In this document: positions 9,672 to 18,434 of the stretch, in pieces
Layout of the letters: the number at the start of each line of letters is the position of its first letter
Numbering within the stretch: position 1 is the stretch's first letter
DNA from: Aggregatibacter kilianii
GTDB taxonomy: Bacteria; Pseudomonadota; Gammaproteobacteria; Enterobacterales; Pasteurellaceae
NCBI RefSeq assembly: GCF_003130255.1
Contig: NZ_NRCN01000001.1
Location: forward strand, 1,482,501-1,546,500
DNA length: 64,000 nucleotides
Reading direction: 5' to 3'
The notes under the pieces: generated by a model
The model's input: the letters and a program-made list of their open reading frames with translations, nothing else
Databases searched by the model: none
What the model was told of the DNA's origin: nothing
Position numbers and translations under genes: made by a program

Positions 9672-9706
9672 AGAAAAAACGCACTTAATAAATGAATTAA
9701 GTGCGT
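9672..9706 (-). terminator. Terminator of the small lipoprotein gene
   Basis: ACGCACTTAAT (9679-9689) pairs with ATTAAGTGCGT (9696-9706). On the minus strand the hairpin is followed by a U-run (complement of 9672-9678). It lies 24 bases past the stop of the lipoprotein gene. Confidence 0.85.
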
Positions 9707-9729
9707 TTGATTTGAGATTTGGCTTGGCA

Positions 9730-10293
9730 TTAGAGTAGTAATGCGGAACCCCATTTGATGATGTCGAAGAAGAATTTATTTTGATTGGTGGCCACGCCGT
9801 CAGTGCTTTTTATCGTGCCATCCGGGTTTTTCTGCACCTCAATCATGCCATTTCTATATTGACCTTTTACCACTTCAAGGTCGTCCAAGGCATTTTTTCT
9901 TAAAATATCACATTGGGCTTTATCCATGTCTTCCACTTTGTCCTGTTTGAATTTTTTATACTGATAAGTGGCGTAACTCATGGATTTTTCATCCTCTTGG
10001 ATAATTTTCACATATTTCTCACCGATGATGTTTTCCAACGGATAGAAGAAAATGTATTGAGAATGAATATAAGCATCTTCTTTCGGGAAGTGTTGCTGCA
10101 AAATACGGGTTAAGTTCGGGTAGATACATTGCTCCGCCTGTTTACTGGCGAAAACCCAACGCTGTGCATCTGCATCAGATAATAAGTAATCCGCTTGAGC
10201 GTATTCTGCCGGAATCGGCGATTGTTTCGTGCCGAAAAGAGAGCAACCCGCCATCAACAACACGGCACCGGATAAAATAATTTTTTTCAACAT
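9730..10293 (-). CDS. Pasteurellaceae lipoprotein of unknown function (DUF5358-like)
   Basis: A 187-residue protein with a type II signal peptide: positively charged start (MLKK), hydrophobic core, and lipobox LMAGC, so it should be acylated and membrane-anchored. The mature part is mostly helical, with three further cysteines after the lipobox none of which form a known motif, and no catalytic signature. I believe this is the family named DUF5358, found in Haemophilus relatives, but that is from memory. Start: ATG at 10293 with AAAGG upstream; an ATG at 10311 has no ribosome site and would push the signal peptide inward. Single-gene unit between two terminators. Confidence 0.75.
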   Translation of the reverse strand: MLKKIILSGAVLLMAGCSLFGTKQSPIPAEYAQADYLLSDADAQRWVFASKQAEQCIYPNLTRILQQHFPKEDAYIHSQYIFFYPLENIIGEKYVKIIQEDEKSMSYATYQYKKFKQDKVEDMDKAQCDILRKNALDDLEVVKGQYRNGMIEVQKNPDGTIKSTDGVATNQNKFFFDIIKWGSALLL

Positions 10294-10420
10294 TGTTAAA
10301 CCTTTGGTCATTCATAACGAAAAAATTGGCGCTTATTCTAGCAATAAGCCGACGATTTATAAATAATTTGTTTGAGAGAGCAAAAAGTGCGGTGATTTTT
10401 TTGTGCGTTTTTTTCAACAT

Positions 10421-10450
10421 AAAAAGCTGCCGATTAAAATCGGCAGCTTT
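10421..10450 (-). terminator. Terminator of norB
   Basis: AAAGCTGCCGAT (10423-10434) pairs with ATCGGCAGCTTT (10439-10450). Read on the minus strand it ends in a T-run from the complement of 10421-10425, 30 bases beyond the norB stop. Confidence 0.85.
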
Positions 10451-10480
10451 GTTGTTTTGCTCAATTTAGCTTAATTTAGC

Positions 10481-12730
10481 TTAATTGGCAGCGTGTTTTG
10501 GTTTGAAGAAAACCATGGTGAAAATTTGCAAGAAGAATGCAAGTGCACCAAAGATGAATACGACGTCACCGACTAAACGCACCCAACGTAAGGTGTCGAA
10601 TAACGGTTGTTGCATGAATTCTTCACTACGGGCATACCATAAGCCTTCAGAGATACTTGCGTAACCTTGAATGATACCGATTGGTAATAGGCTGGAGACG
10701 ATCATTAAGATCAAACCGCCGTTAAGCAACCAGAAGCCCCATTTCATCAATTTGTCGTTGAATGGTGTGTTTGGACGCAAGTAACGTGCGATTAAGAATA
10801 CGAAACCTAATGCCAAGAAACCATATACCCCGAACAATGCCGCGTGGGCGTGTACTGCGGTGGTGTTTAAACCTTGGATGTAGTAGAGGGAGATTGGTGG
10901 GTTGATTAAGAAACCAAACACACCCGCACCCAACATATTCCAGAAGGCAACGGCAACGAAGCAGTAGATAGGCCATTTTAAGCGATCCATCCATGGGGCT
11001 TTTTGTTTCATTTCCCAGTGTTCCCAGGCTTCGTGACCAAGTAAAACTAATGGCACAACTTCAAGCGCGGAGAAGGAGGCGCCCACAGCAATAATTGGGG
11101 TTGTCGCGCCGGCGAAGTATAAGTGGTGGAAGGTTCCCGGAATACCGCCGATTAAGAACAATGCCGCTTCGGTGATGGTTGCCACAGTCGCTGTGCGACG
11201 GGAAACTAAACCTAAACTTACAAAGATGAAGGACAGTGCCGCTACGGAGAATACTTCAAAGAAGCCTTCTACCCAAAGGTGAACTACCCACCAACGCCAG
11301 TATTCCATCACGGATAAGTGTGTGTGTTCGCCGTAGAATAACGCCGGACCATAGAATAAGCCGATGGCGATAACGGAGGCAAAGAACAAGGCAAGTAAGT
11401 TTTTGTCGCCCGGTTGTTTGAATGCATTCACGGTGCCGCGTAGCATTAATACCAACCAGAACAAGATACCGGCGAATTTCACAGCTTGCCAGAAACGACC
11501 TAAGTCGATGAATTCATAACCTTGGTGACCGAACAAGAAGCTCCATTCTTCAGGGATGATATGCGCGATGGCCAAGTAGCTACCGGTGAAGGAGCCAACC
11601 ACCAAGACGACTAACGCCCAGAAGAGAACATCTACGCCAAGTTTTTGGTATTTCGGATCTTTACCGCCGTTAATAATCGGTGCAAGGAATAAACCGCCGG
11701 CCAAGAATGCCATGGCGATCCAGAATAACGCAGCTTGAATGTGCCAGGTACGTACTAAAGAATATGGAAGATATTGGGAAATATCCAAACCATAGAATTC
11801 CTGACCTTCAACCGTGTAGTGTGCCACAACGGCACCTAAGTTCACTTGTACGAAGAAAAGCGCAAGTACGGTAAACAAATATTTACCCAAGGCTTTTTGT
11901 GATGGCGTTAATTGCAATTTAGTTAGCGGGTCAACTTCCGGGGAAATCGGGTCTTTTTCATCTTCACGACGTTTAAATGACCAAATCCACACCACGAAAC
12001 CGATACCGGCAATAAGGAAGACGATACTGGCGATAGACCACATGACGTTTTCCGGTGTCGGCACGTTATTGATTAATGGCTCATGCGGCCAGTTGTTAGT
12101 GTAAGTAGCGTGGGTATTCGGACGCTCTGCGGAGGCAGTCCATGCTGTCCAGAAGAAGAATTTTGCTAAATCTTGACGGGCTTCTAAGCTCGGCAAAGTA
12201 TTGTCTTTCATGGCGAAGTGTTCACGCGTTGCTTTGCTCGCCGGATCATCACCATATAAAGAAATATAATATTGTGCTGTTTTATCGATTGCCGCTAAAC
12301 GGTTGGCGGAAAGCACTACGGTGCCGTTTTCATCAACTTTACTGCCGCGGTATTCTTTGGTTAAACGGTTTTTTAGGATGGTTTGTTGGTCATCATTTAA
12401 ATCGGCGAAGTTTTTGCCGTATTCTTGATTTGCAACAATGTCTAACCAGTTGATTAATTCGCGGTGTAACCAGTCGGCGGTCCAGTCCGGTGCTTGATAT
12501 GCACCATGGCCCCAAACGGAACCTAACTGCATACCACCGGTAGTTTGCCAAGCGGTTTGACCGTGTAAAATATTGTCATGTGTGATAACCGGTTCGCCTT
12601 TTTCCGTCACATATTGTTTCGGAATCGGCGGAGCTTCACGATAGATTTCAAAGCCATAGTAGCCGAGAATAGAGAACGCCCCTATTAATACGGCGACTAA
12701 TAGGTACCAGAACTTTTTGTACTGTCCCAT
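10481..12730 (-). CDS. norB: Quinol-dependent nitric oxide reductase (qNOR)
   Basis: A 749-residue single-subunit NO reductase that reduces 2 NO to N2O using quinol electrons at the inner membrane. The N-terminal part has one transmembrane helix and a periplasmic region (HGQTAWQTTGGMQLGSVWGHGAYQAPDW) that replaces the NorC cytochrome subunit. The C-terminal part is the heme-copper-oxidase-like bundle, with histidine ligands in the stretches WHIQAAL, WWVVHLWVEGFFEV, TFHHLYF and HAHAALFGVYG. The ribosome site is AGGAGTGCTCAA before the ATG at 12730. It is a monocistronic detoxification gene, usual in host-associated Pasteurellaceae and Neisseria that meet NO from host cells. I see no linked regulator gene. 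Confidence 0.95.
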   Translation of the reverse strand: MGQYKKFWYLLVAVLIGAFSILGYYGFEIYREAPPIPKQYVTEKGEPVITHDNILHGQTAWQTTGGMQLGSVWGHGAYQAPDWTADWLHRELINWLDIVANQEYGKNFADLNDDQQTILKNRLTKEYRGSKVDENGTVVLSANRLAAIDKTAQYYISLYGDDPASKATREHFAMKDNTLPSLEARQDLAKFFFWTAWTASAERPNTHATYTNNWPHEPLINNVPTPENVMWSIASIVFLIAGIGFVVWIWSFKRREDEKDPISPEVDPLTKLQLTPSQKALGKYLFTVLALFFVQVNLGAVVAHYTVEGQEFYGLDISQYLPYSLVRTWHIQAALFWIAMAFLAGGLFLAPIINGGKDPKYQKLGVDVLFWALVVLVVGSFTGSYLAIAHIIPEEWSFLFGHQGYEFIDLGRFWQAVKFAGILFWLVLMLRGTVNAFKQPGDKNLLALFFASVIAIGLFYGPALFYGEHTHLSVMEYWRWWVVHLWVEGFFEVFSVAALSFIFVSLGLVSRRTATVATITEAALFLIGGIPGTFHHLYFAGATTPIIAVGASFSALEVVPLVLLGHEAWEHWEMKQKAPWMDRLKWPIYCFVAVAFWNMLGAGVFGFLINPPISLYYIQGLNTTAVHAHAALFGVYGFLALGFVFLIARYLRPNTPFNDKLMKWGFWLLNGGLILMIVSSLLPIGIIQGYASISEGLWYARSEEFMQQPLFDTLRWVRLVGDVVFIFGALAFFLQIFTMVFFKPKHAAN

Positions 12731-12992
12731 TTGAGCACTCCTAGATTATTGAATAGATTAGGGTATTACGGAATTTATGCGCGCATTGCATAACTAGAAT
12801 AGGAACAATGAGATATGTTAGCTAACATGAAGAGATTATTCCCACAGAAGTAATAAAAGTAAAATATGCAAAGTGGCATAAAGTAGGTTTTACATATTGC
12901 AGTAAAAATACCTGAGTAATTATATCGGATTTGTAATCTAAGCGTATTACCGAATAGTGGTTAATTCAAAATAACTGACGGCTTTTTGATCT
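12731..12992 (-). promoter_or_regulatory. norB upstream region with a 14-bp palindrome
   Basis: Between norB and the raiA terminator there is no gene. The region is AT-rich and holds a perfect palindrome ATGTTAGCTAACAT at 12815-12828, 85 bases before the norB start. That is a reasonable operator distance. It does not match the FNR (TTGAT-N4-ATCAA) or NsrR patterns I know, so the binding protein is unknown. The remainder (12830-12992) shows only a degenerate repeat of GCATA/TGCAA and nothing firm. Confidence 0.4.
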
Positions 12993-13034
12993 AAAACAAA
13001 TGACCGCACTTAGAAAAGTGCGGTCATTTGTTTT
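12993..13034 (-). terminator. Terminator of raiA built from two inverted uptake sequences
   Basis: A perfect 19-base stem (12993-13011 with 13016-13034) around a four-base loop. Each arm contains the uptake sequence AAGTGCGGT and ends in a run of four A or T, so the hairpin works in either direction. It lies 38 bases after the raiA stop. Confidence 0.85.
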
Positions 13035-13071
13035 AGTATTTTGGCGGTTGCCGAAATTTTGCTAGGTTTTT

Positions 13072-13395
13072 TTAGTCTTTAAATGAGTCTTTTAAGCGTT
13101 CATTTGCACGGCGGGATTCGCTTTTATGTTGTAGTTTGTTGAGTTGTCTTTCCAGTTTTTCTTCCACATCGTTAATGGCTTTATACATATCTTCCGATTC
13201 TGCACTGGCAAGCAAATTGCCGTTTGGCGTGCCGATAGAGACTTCCACGGAAAAACCTTTCGGCGTTTTATTTAAAATAAAGTGGGGATTAATTAATTGG
13301 GTTTGCCATTTCTCTAATTTGGCAAGGCGATCTTCAACGTGAGCACGAATTGCAGGGGTGATATCCATTTGTTTGCTGGTGATATTTAATGTCAT
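13072..13395 (-). CDS. raiA: Ribosome-associated inhibitor / hibernation factor
   Basis: A 107-residue protein that binds the small ribosomal subunit at the mRNA channel and blocks translation in stationary phase or cold. It starts [20 protein letters not shown] and has the beta-alpha-beta-beta-beta-alpha fold signature of the family. It is the same length as the H. influenzae homologue HI0257. It lacks the long C-terminal dimerisation domain of long HPF. AAGAGGTAAATG precedes the ATG. A perfect palindrome (CAACATAGTTATGTTG) lies 56 bases upstream at 13451-13466. Confidence 0.93.
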   Translation of the reverse strand: MTLNITSKQMDITPAIRAHVEDRLAKLEKWQTQLINPHFILNKTPKGFSVEVSIGTPNGNLLASAESEDMYKAINDVEEKLERQLNKLQHKSESRRANERLKDSFKD

Positions 13396-13575
13396 AGCAT
13401 TTACCTCTTATTGTGAATGGGTCGAGCGACCCGGTTGAAATCCTTAGCTACAACATAGTTATGTTGATATGATTTTTCAAGAGGTTTTTCAGTGGTTTGA
13501 TGAGAAAAGTTAAAAAACATGATCCAGGTCTGAAAATTGAAAAAAGAAACTTTTTTTACAGAGGAAAATTGTTAT

Positions 13576-13611
13576 GATAAAGCGGATATTGCATTGAATA
13601 TCCACTTTATC
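13576..13611 (-). terminator. Hairpin after the alanine symporter gene, weak terminator
   Basis: GATAAAGCGGATATT (13576-13590) pairs with AATATCCACTTTATC (13597-13611) with one mismatch, immediately after the stop at 13622. On the minus strand there is no clean U-run after it (ATAACAATTTT), so termination may be partial or Rho-aided. Confidence 0.45.
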
Positions 13612-13621
13612 TTTCATGCAA

Positions 13622-14995
13622 TTAAGCCATTTCATCACGATCCGACTTGTCGATGCTCAAGCGGGTAAAATAGTCCTTGGTTTCTTCAATAATGACTTTT
13701 CTCAGGCCGATTAATGCGATTAAGTTAGGAATCGCCATTAGGCCGTTCACAATGTCCGCCAAAACCCAAATTAAGTTTAAGTGAATGAATGAACCAAAGC
13801 CGACTAAAATGATAAATGCTATACGATAGAACTTAATGCCTTTGATGCCGACCAAATACACGAAACAGCGTTCACCGTAATAACACCATCCTAGAATCGT
13901 GGTAAAGGCGAAGAATAATAGGCCGACGGTGACAATGGTCGCACCGATAGATGAACCCAAACCTTGCGAGAAAGCATAGTTCGTCACCGCGGCGCCTTCC
14001 ATGCCCGGTGCCTGCCATGCGCCGGTAAGCACTAATACGATTCCCGTCATGGTGCAGACGATGATGGTATCAAGGAACGTCCCTGTCATAGAAATTAGCC
14101 CTTGACGTACCGGCTCTTTAGTTTGCGCGGCAGCAGCGGCGATCGGCGCGCTTCCCAAGCCGGATTCATTGGAGAAAATCCCCCGCGCCACGCCTGACTG
14201 AATGGCTTTCATTACCGTGAAACCTAGTGCACCGCCCAACGCGGCCTGAGGGTTAAAGGCGCTGTGTAAAATCAGGCCAAGTGCGGTCGGAATTTTATCT
14301 AAATTTAATAAAATGATGATGAGGGATGTCGCCACATAAAATACCGCCATAAAGGGTACGATATAAGATGACACTAACGCAATGCGCTTCACACCGCCAA
14401 GAATGATTAACCCGACAAGCAAGGTAATGATGGCAGCTGTCATTTCTATCGGTACGTTGAATGTGTCGTTCATAGCGTGAGTAATCGCATTCACTTGCGG
14501 GAAGGTACCGATGCCGAAAAAAGCCACCAATACGCCGAAGATGGCAAATAATTTGGCTAACCAGCCTAAGCCGAGACCGCGTTCGATGTAATACATCGGA
14601 CCGCCCGCCATAAAGCCGTTTTTGTCACGCACGCGATATTTCACCGCCAGTAAACATTCCGCATATTTGGTTGCCATGCCGAGTAATGCGACCAACCACA
14701 TCCAGAAAATGGCGCCCGGACCACCGGCCTGCACGGCTGTGGCAACCCCCACGATATTCCCCGTACCAATAGTGGCGGCGAGGGCCGTACACAAGGCGGC
14801 GAAAGAGGACACATCCCCTTTTTGCTGAAGACCGGAATCTCGCTTGAATAAATAACGCAATGAGCGCGGTAACTGTGTGATTTGAATGAAACCCAGCCGT
14901 AGCGTTAAATATAATCCCGTGCCGGATAATAAAATAAGTAGGGGCGGGCCCCACACGAATGTGTTTATTGCAGATAAAACGTCTTCTAATGACAT
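13622..14995 (-). CDS. Sodium:alanine/glycine symporter (AGCS family)
   Basis: A 457-residue inner-membrane amino acid:cation symporter with about 10-11 transmembrane helices. AGCS signatures are visible: SSFAALCTALAATIGTGNIVG near residue 65, GGPGAIFWMW, and NESGLGSAPIAAAAAQT. These proteins import alanine or glycine with sodium. The frame is open up to 15073, but the ATG at 14995 has a GAGG ribosome site and begins MSLEDVLSAINTFVWGPP, the usual opening. A tandem glycine riboswitch lies directly upstream, so glycine is the likely regulatory and transported ligand. Monocistronic. Confidence 0.93.
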   Translation of the reverse strand: MSLEDVLSAINTFVWGPPLLILLSGTGLYLTLRLGFIQITQLPRSLRYLFKRDSGLQQKGDVSSFAALCTALAATIGTGNIVGVATAVQAGGPGAIFWMWLVALLGMATKYAECLLAVKYRVRDKNGFMAGGPMYYIERGLGLGWLAKLFAIFGVLVAFFGIGTFPQVNAITHAMNDTFNVPIEMTAAIITLLVGLIILGGVKRIALVSSYIVPFMAVFYVATSLIIILLNLDKIPTALGLILHSAFNPQAALGGALGFTVMKAIQSGVARGIFSNESGLGSAPIAAAAAQTKEPVRQGLISMTGTFLDTIIVCTMTGIVLVLTGAWQAPGMEGAAVTNYAFSQGLGSSIGATIVTVGLLFFAFTTILGWCYYGERCFVYLVGIKGIKFYRIAFIILVGFGSFIHLNLIWVLADIVNGLMAIPNLIALIGLRKVIIEETKDYFTRLSIDKSDRDEMA

Positions 14996-15055
14996 TTGAG
15001 GTTCCTCGTAAATAACCTGATTACAAGGAGGCGAAAAGAATTTTGCGGATAGATA

Positions 15056-15085
15056 ATAAAGAAAATAACCCAATAAAATTGAGTT
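15056..15085 (-). terminator. Possible riboswitch expression platform hairpin
   Basis: On the minus strand AACTCAAT pairs with ATTGGGTT (one G-U pair; 15067-15085) around TTT and is followed by ATTTTCTTTAT. It sits between the glycine aptamers and the symporter start, where an intrinsic terminator controlled by the riboswitch would be expected. Confidence 0.45.
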
Positions 15086-15098
15086 ATGCCAACCAAAA

Positions 15099-15300
15099 TC
15101 TCCTGCCCCTGTCCTTTTGCCTGAGCGTTTGAAAAGCCTTTTTTTATGGCTTCTTTGCGCCTTCGGCGTCCGTGAGTGCTAAATGTTGCACACGGATCTC
15201 TCCAAGGGTTCGTCCAGTAACAGTCCCTGCCATCGCGCCTGAAAGATTTTACCTCGTCGGCGTGGGGTCAATTCCCCGCTCTCCAGCTACCTTCATCCGA
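15099..15300 (-). ncRNA. Tandem glycine riboswitch
   Basis: Read on the minus strand, two glycine aptamers follow each other. The first runs from about 15290, with CTGGAGAGC, then TCTTTCAGG and GGCAGGGACTG. The second starts at TTGGAGAGA (near 15208), has CGCCGAAGGCGCAA, and ends with the hallmark CTCAGGCAAAAGGACAG (about 15105-15122). The short linker between them is the usual arrangement for cooperative binding. It precedes the alanine/glycine symporter gene, a combination known from Vibrio and Haemophilus relatives. Borders are estimated from motifs. Confidence 0.92.
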
Positions 15301-15362
15301 ACAATTTATGTTTGCACATAAAGTGCGGTGGATTTTAGCAAGATAATGTCAAAATCTCAATC

Positions 15363-15628
15363 TCACGGGTTATCCCGCTGCCATTTTTTTGCAATATAAC
15401 TGCAGCTTGGCACTAATTTCAGTTGATTTTCTTGAATAAAAGCGACCAACGCTTGATATAACTTATCCGCCACACCTTGTCCGCGCAAGGTTTCGGACAC
15501 ATAAGTATGATTGGCATTAATCGTTTTTTCATCGATAAAATAATAGGTTAACTCCGCAACGCGTTGTTGTTGATCATCTAAAATAAAAAAAGCGCCTTGC
15601 GCGTGATTTTCTTCATGTTGAATTTGCA

Positions 15629-15629
<1 letters not shown>
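15363..15629 (-). CDS. Small GNAT-like N-acetyltransferase (YjdJ type)
   Basis: An 88-residue single-domain acetyltransferase-like protein of the YjdJ/Gtn5 group. The acetyl-CoA-binding motif is visible as VSETLRGQGVADKLYQALV near residue 48, and the conserved end is LKLVPSCSYIAKKW. The substrate is unknown; small relatives are implicated in metabolite or protein acetylation. The ATG at 15629 overlaps the yacG stop as TAATG, so translation is coupled. An upstream in-frame start inside yacG is unlikely. Third gene of coaE-yacG-GNAT. Confidence 0.85.
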
Positions 15630-16472
<843 letters not shown>

Positions 16473-16506
16473 CTATTGAGAATGTGTAGATCATAAGGCC
16501 ATGGCT

Positions 16507-17199
16507 TCAATTAAGCAACCGACACAGTACGCCGGACAATGAAAGAAACGGGCCGAAAGGAATGGCCGTTAAGTGGCGTTTGTTTAGCTTGCCGTAAAGC
16601 GCATAAACCAAGCCCGAAAGGCAGGCAAGTAATAAAAAGGCGGGTAATTGCTCATAAGAGAAAAACGCGCCTAATCCCAAGGCGAGCCAGCAATCGCCAC
16701 GCCCGAAGGCTTCTTGTTTGTAATACCATTTGGTGCCGTAGTAGATAAGAGAAAAAACGGCGAAAAAAATGACCGCACTTTGTAGGCTTTGTTCCAGTGT
16801 GGGGGGCGTAATTTGCCAATAGGCTGCCCCCAATCCGAGGGCAAACAGGTTTTGGCATAGGGCGGGCGAAATTAAGCGGTAATACCCATCCACCACCGAG
16901 ATGGCGAATAATAAACTACAAAAACACGCCCAACATATCGCCGTTAGAATGTTCTCATTTAGCCAATAACAAAGGGCAAATAACAAGGCGAAAAAGAGGC
17001 AGTAATAAGGTTGGGAAATCTTGGTTTTCATGGGCGTCAATATGGATTTCTTCGGCGCAAAGTGCGGTGGGTTTTCTGGGTAAATTTCAATGTAGGCGGC
17101 ATGAATTTCTTGGCTTAAACGGAAAGCGAAGCGATGCACATAGCCATAAATCACGCGCCCTATAAGCCAGCCTGCGAATACAAATGCTATGCCTATCAT
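16507..17199 (-). CDS. pilD: Type IV prepilin peptidase
   Basis: A 230-residue membrane aspartyl protease (A24 family) that cleaves the prepilin leader after glycine. The two catalytic aspartates are in SVVDGYYRLIS and in the GxGD-type motif FGRGDCWLA. About seven transmembrane helices are visible. The N-terminal four-cysteine cytoplasmic domain of longer PilD proteins, linked to methylation, is absent; only a short basic loop remains, which appears usual for Pasteurellaceae. The start overlaps the pilC stop (ATGA, 17196-17199), so translation is coupled. Confidence 0.92.
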   Translation of the reverse strand: MIGIAFVFAGWLIGRVIYGYVHRFAFRLSQEIHAAYIEIYPENPPHFAPKKSILTPMKTKISQPYYCLFFALLFALCYWLNENILTAICWACFCSLLFAISVVDGYYRLISPALCQNLFALGLGAAYWQITPPTLEQSLQSAVIFFAVFSLIYYGTKWYYKQEAFGRGDCWLALGLGAFFSYEQLPAFLLLACLSGLVYALYGKLNKRHLTAIPFGPFLSLSGVLCRLLN

Positions 17200-18434
17200 T
17201 GCACTAACGCGCCCATATTGAAAATCGGCAAATACATTCCGAGCATAATTAAGCCGATAAGCCCACCGATAATGACCATCAATAGCGGCTCCAGCATTTG
17301 TGACAACAGATCGATCTGATAGTCCAATTGTTGTTGATGGTCGTTGGCAATAAATTGCAACATTTTAGGGAGCTGACCACTTTGTTCGCCCACCTGTAGC
17401 ATTTGTTGTGCCGCCAACGGAAAAATATGACCGCTCACACTGGCGGAGAAGGCATAACCTTGTTGTAGCCAGTGTAAAATGGATTGCACTTCTTCGATTA
17501 ACAGCCAATCGCCTTGCACGTTTGGCGATCTTTGCCAACTTGGATTTTGCAGTAAAAACGACTGCAAAGCCTGATTCAGCGGCACGCCTGCCTGTAACAT
17601 TAAAAATAAACTGCGGCTAAATCCCACCAAACGGGAAAGTTGCACGATGCGATTCAGTACCGGCATGGCATTGATTAATCGAATTTTTTGCCGATTAAAC
17701 CAAGGGGAGTGCTTTAGGCGGACGCGAATAAATAGGGTAGTCAATGCCATACAAATCAACAGATGCAGCCAATAATCCTGTAATCCTTGCGACAGTGTGA
17801 GTAGCACCTGTGTGAAAGTCGGGAGTTGCGCGCTGCTATTGTCATACATCGCGGCGAATTGCGGCACGATAAACAGCAGTAAAAGTGCGGTTAAAATCAG
17901 CGATATGCCAAGTACCAACACTGGGTAAAGCAGAATTTTTCGAATCTTGCGTTGCAACGCCAATGCCTGCTGTTTGTGTTGCGCGATTTCATGGCACACG
18001 GTGGGTAACTTGCCCGTCATTTCACCGACTTTAATTAATTGGCGATCTTGATAGGTCAAATATTGATTTTGTTTTTCTACGTTTTGTTTTTCTAAGGCTT
18101 GGGAAAAGGCTAAACCGCTTTCAATATCCTTTAAAAGTTGGCGCAACCAACTGTTTAGCGCAATATTGGTGCAATGTTGTAACAAAATTTGCAGACTATT
18201 TTTTAACGGAACCGCCGCTTGTAATAAGGTCGCCAACTGAGAAAGCAACGCACAGACTTCCGCGTTTTTAGGTTTGCTGTTTAATTGCCAATTTTGTTGC
18301 AGTTTAATGTGTTGTAAACCGCGTGACATCAGCTGTTGTTGTGCTATCACGGCGCTTTCCGCCACGATAGTGCCTTTCTGCTTTTGCTGTAAACGGTTAA
18401 CACCGTGCCAGTTAAATAATTTCAGTTTACGCAT
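17196..18434 (-). CDS. pilC: Type IV pilus inner-membrane platform protein
   Basis: A 412-residue protein with two T2SSF (GspF) domains: residues about 65-190 (LSQLATLLQAAVPLKNSLQIL..MTGKLP) and about 265-390 (LSRLVGFSRSLFLMLQAGVPLNQAL..GEQSGQLPKML). Each is followed by transmembrane helices (ILLYPVLVLGISLILTALL; LEPLLMVIIGGLIGLIMLG). PilC anchors pilus assembly in the inner membrane and couples to PilB. It overlaps pilB by eight bases and pilD by four. Confidence 0.93.
   Translation of the reverse strand: MRKLKLFNWHGVNRLQQKQKGTIVAESAVIAQQQLMSRGLQHIKLQQNWQLNSKPKNAEVCALLSQLATLLQAAVPLKNSLQILLQHCTNIALNSWLRQLLKDIESGLAFSQALEKQNVEKQNQYLTYQDRQLIKVGEMTGKLPTVCHEIAQHKQQALALQRKIRKILLYPVLVLGISLILTALLLLFIVPQFAAMYDNSSAQLPTFTQVLLTLSQGLQDYWLHLLICMALTTLFIRVRLKHSPWFNRQKIRLINAMPVLNRIVQLSRLVGFSRSLFLMLQAGVPLNQALQSFLLQNPSWQRSPNVQGDWLLIEEVQSILHWLQQGYAFSASVSGHIFPLAAQQMLQVGEQSGQLPKMLQFIANDHQQQLDYQIDLLSQMLEPLLMVIIGGLIGLIMLGMYLPIFNMGALVQ

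Noticed and set aside
12986-12999. FNR site TTGAT-CTAA-AACAA upstream of norB
   Set aside because: One arm is mismatched, it lies about 260 bases from norB, and it overlaps the left arm of the raiA terminator, which explains the bases.
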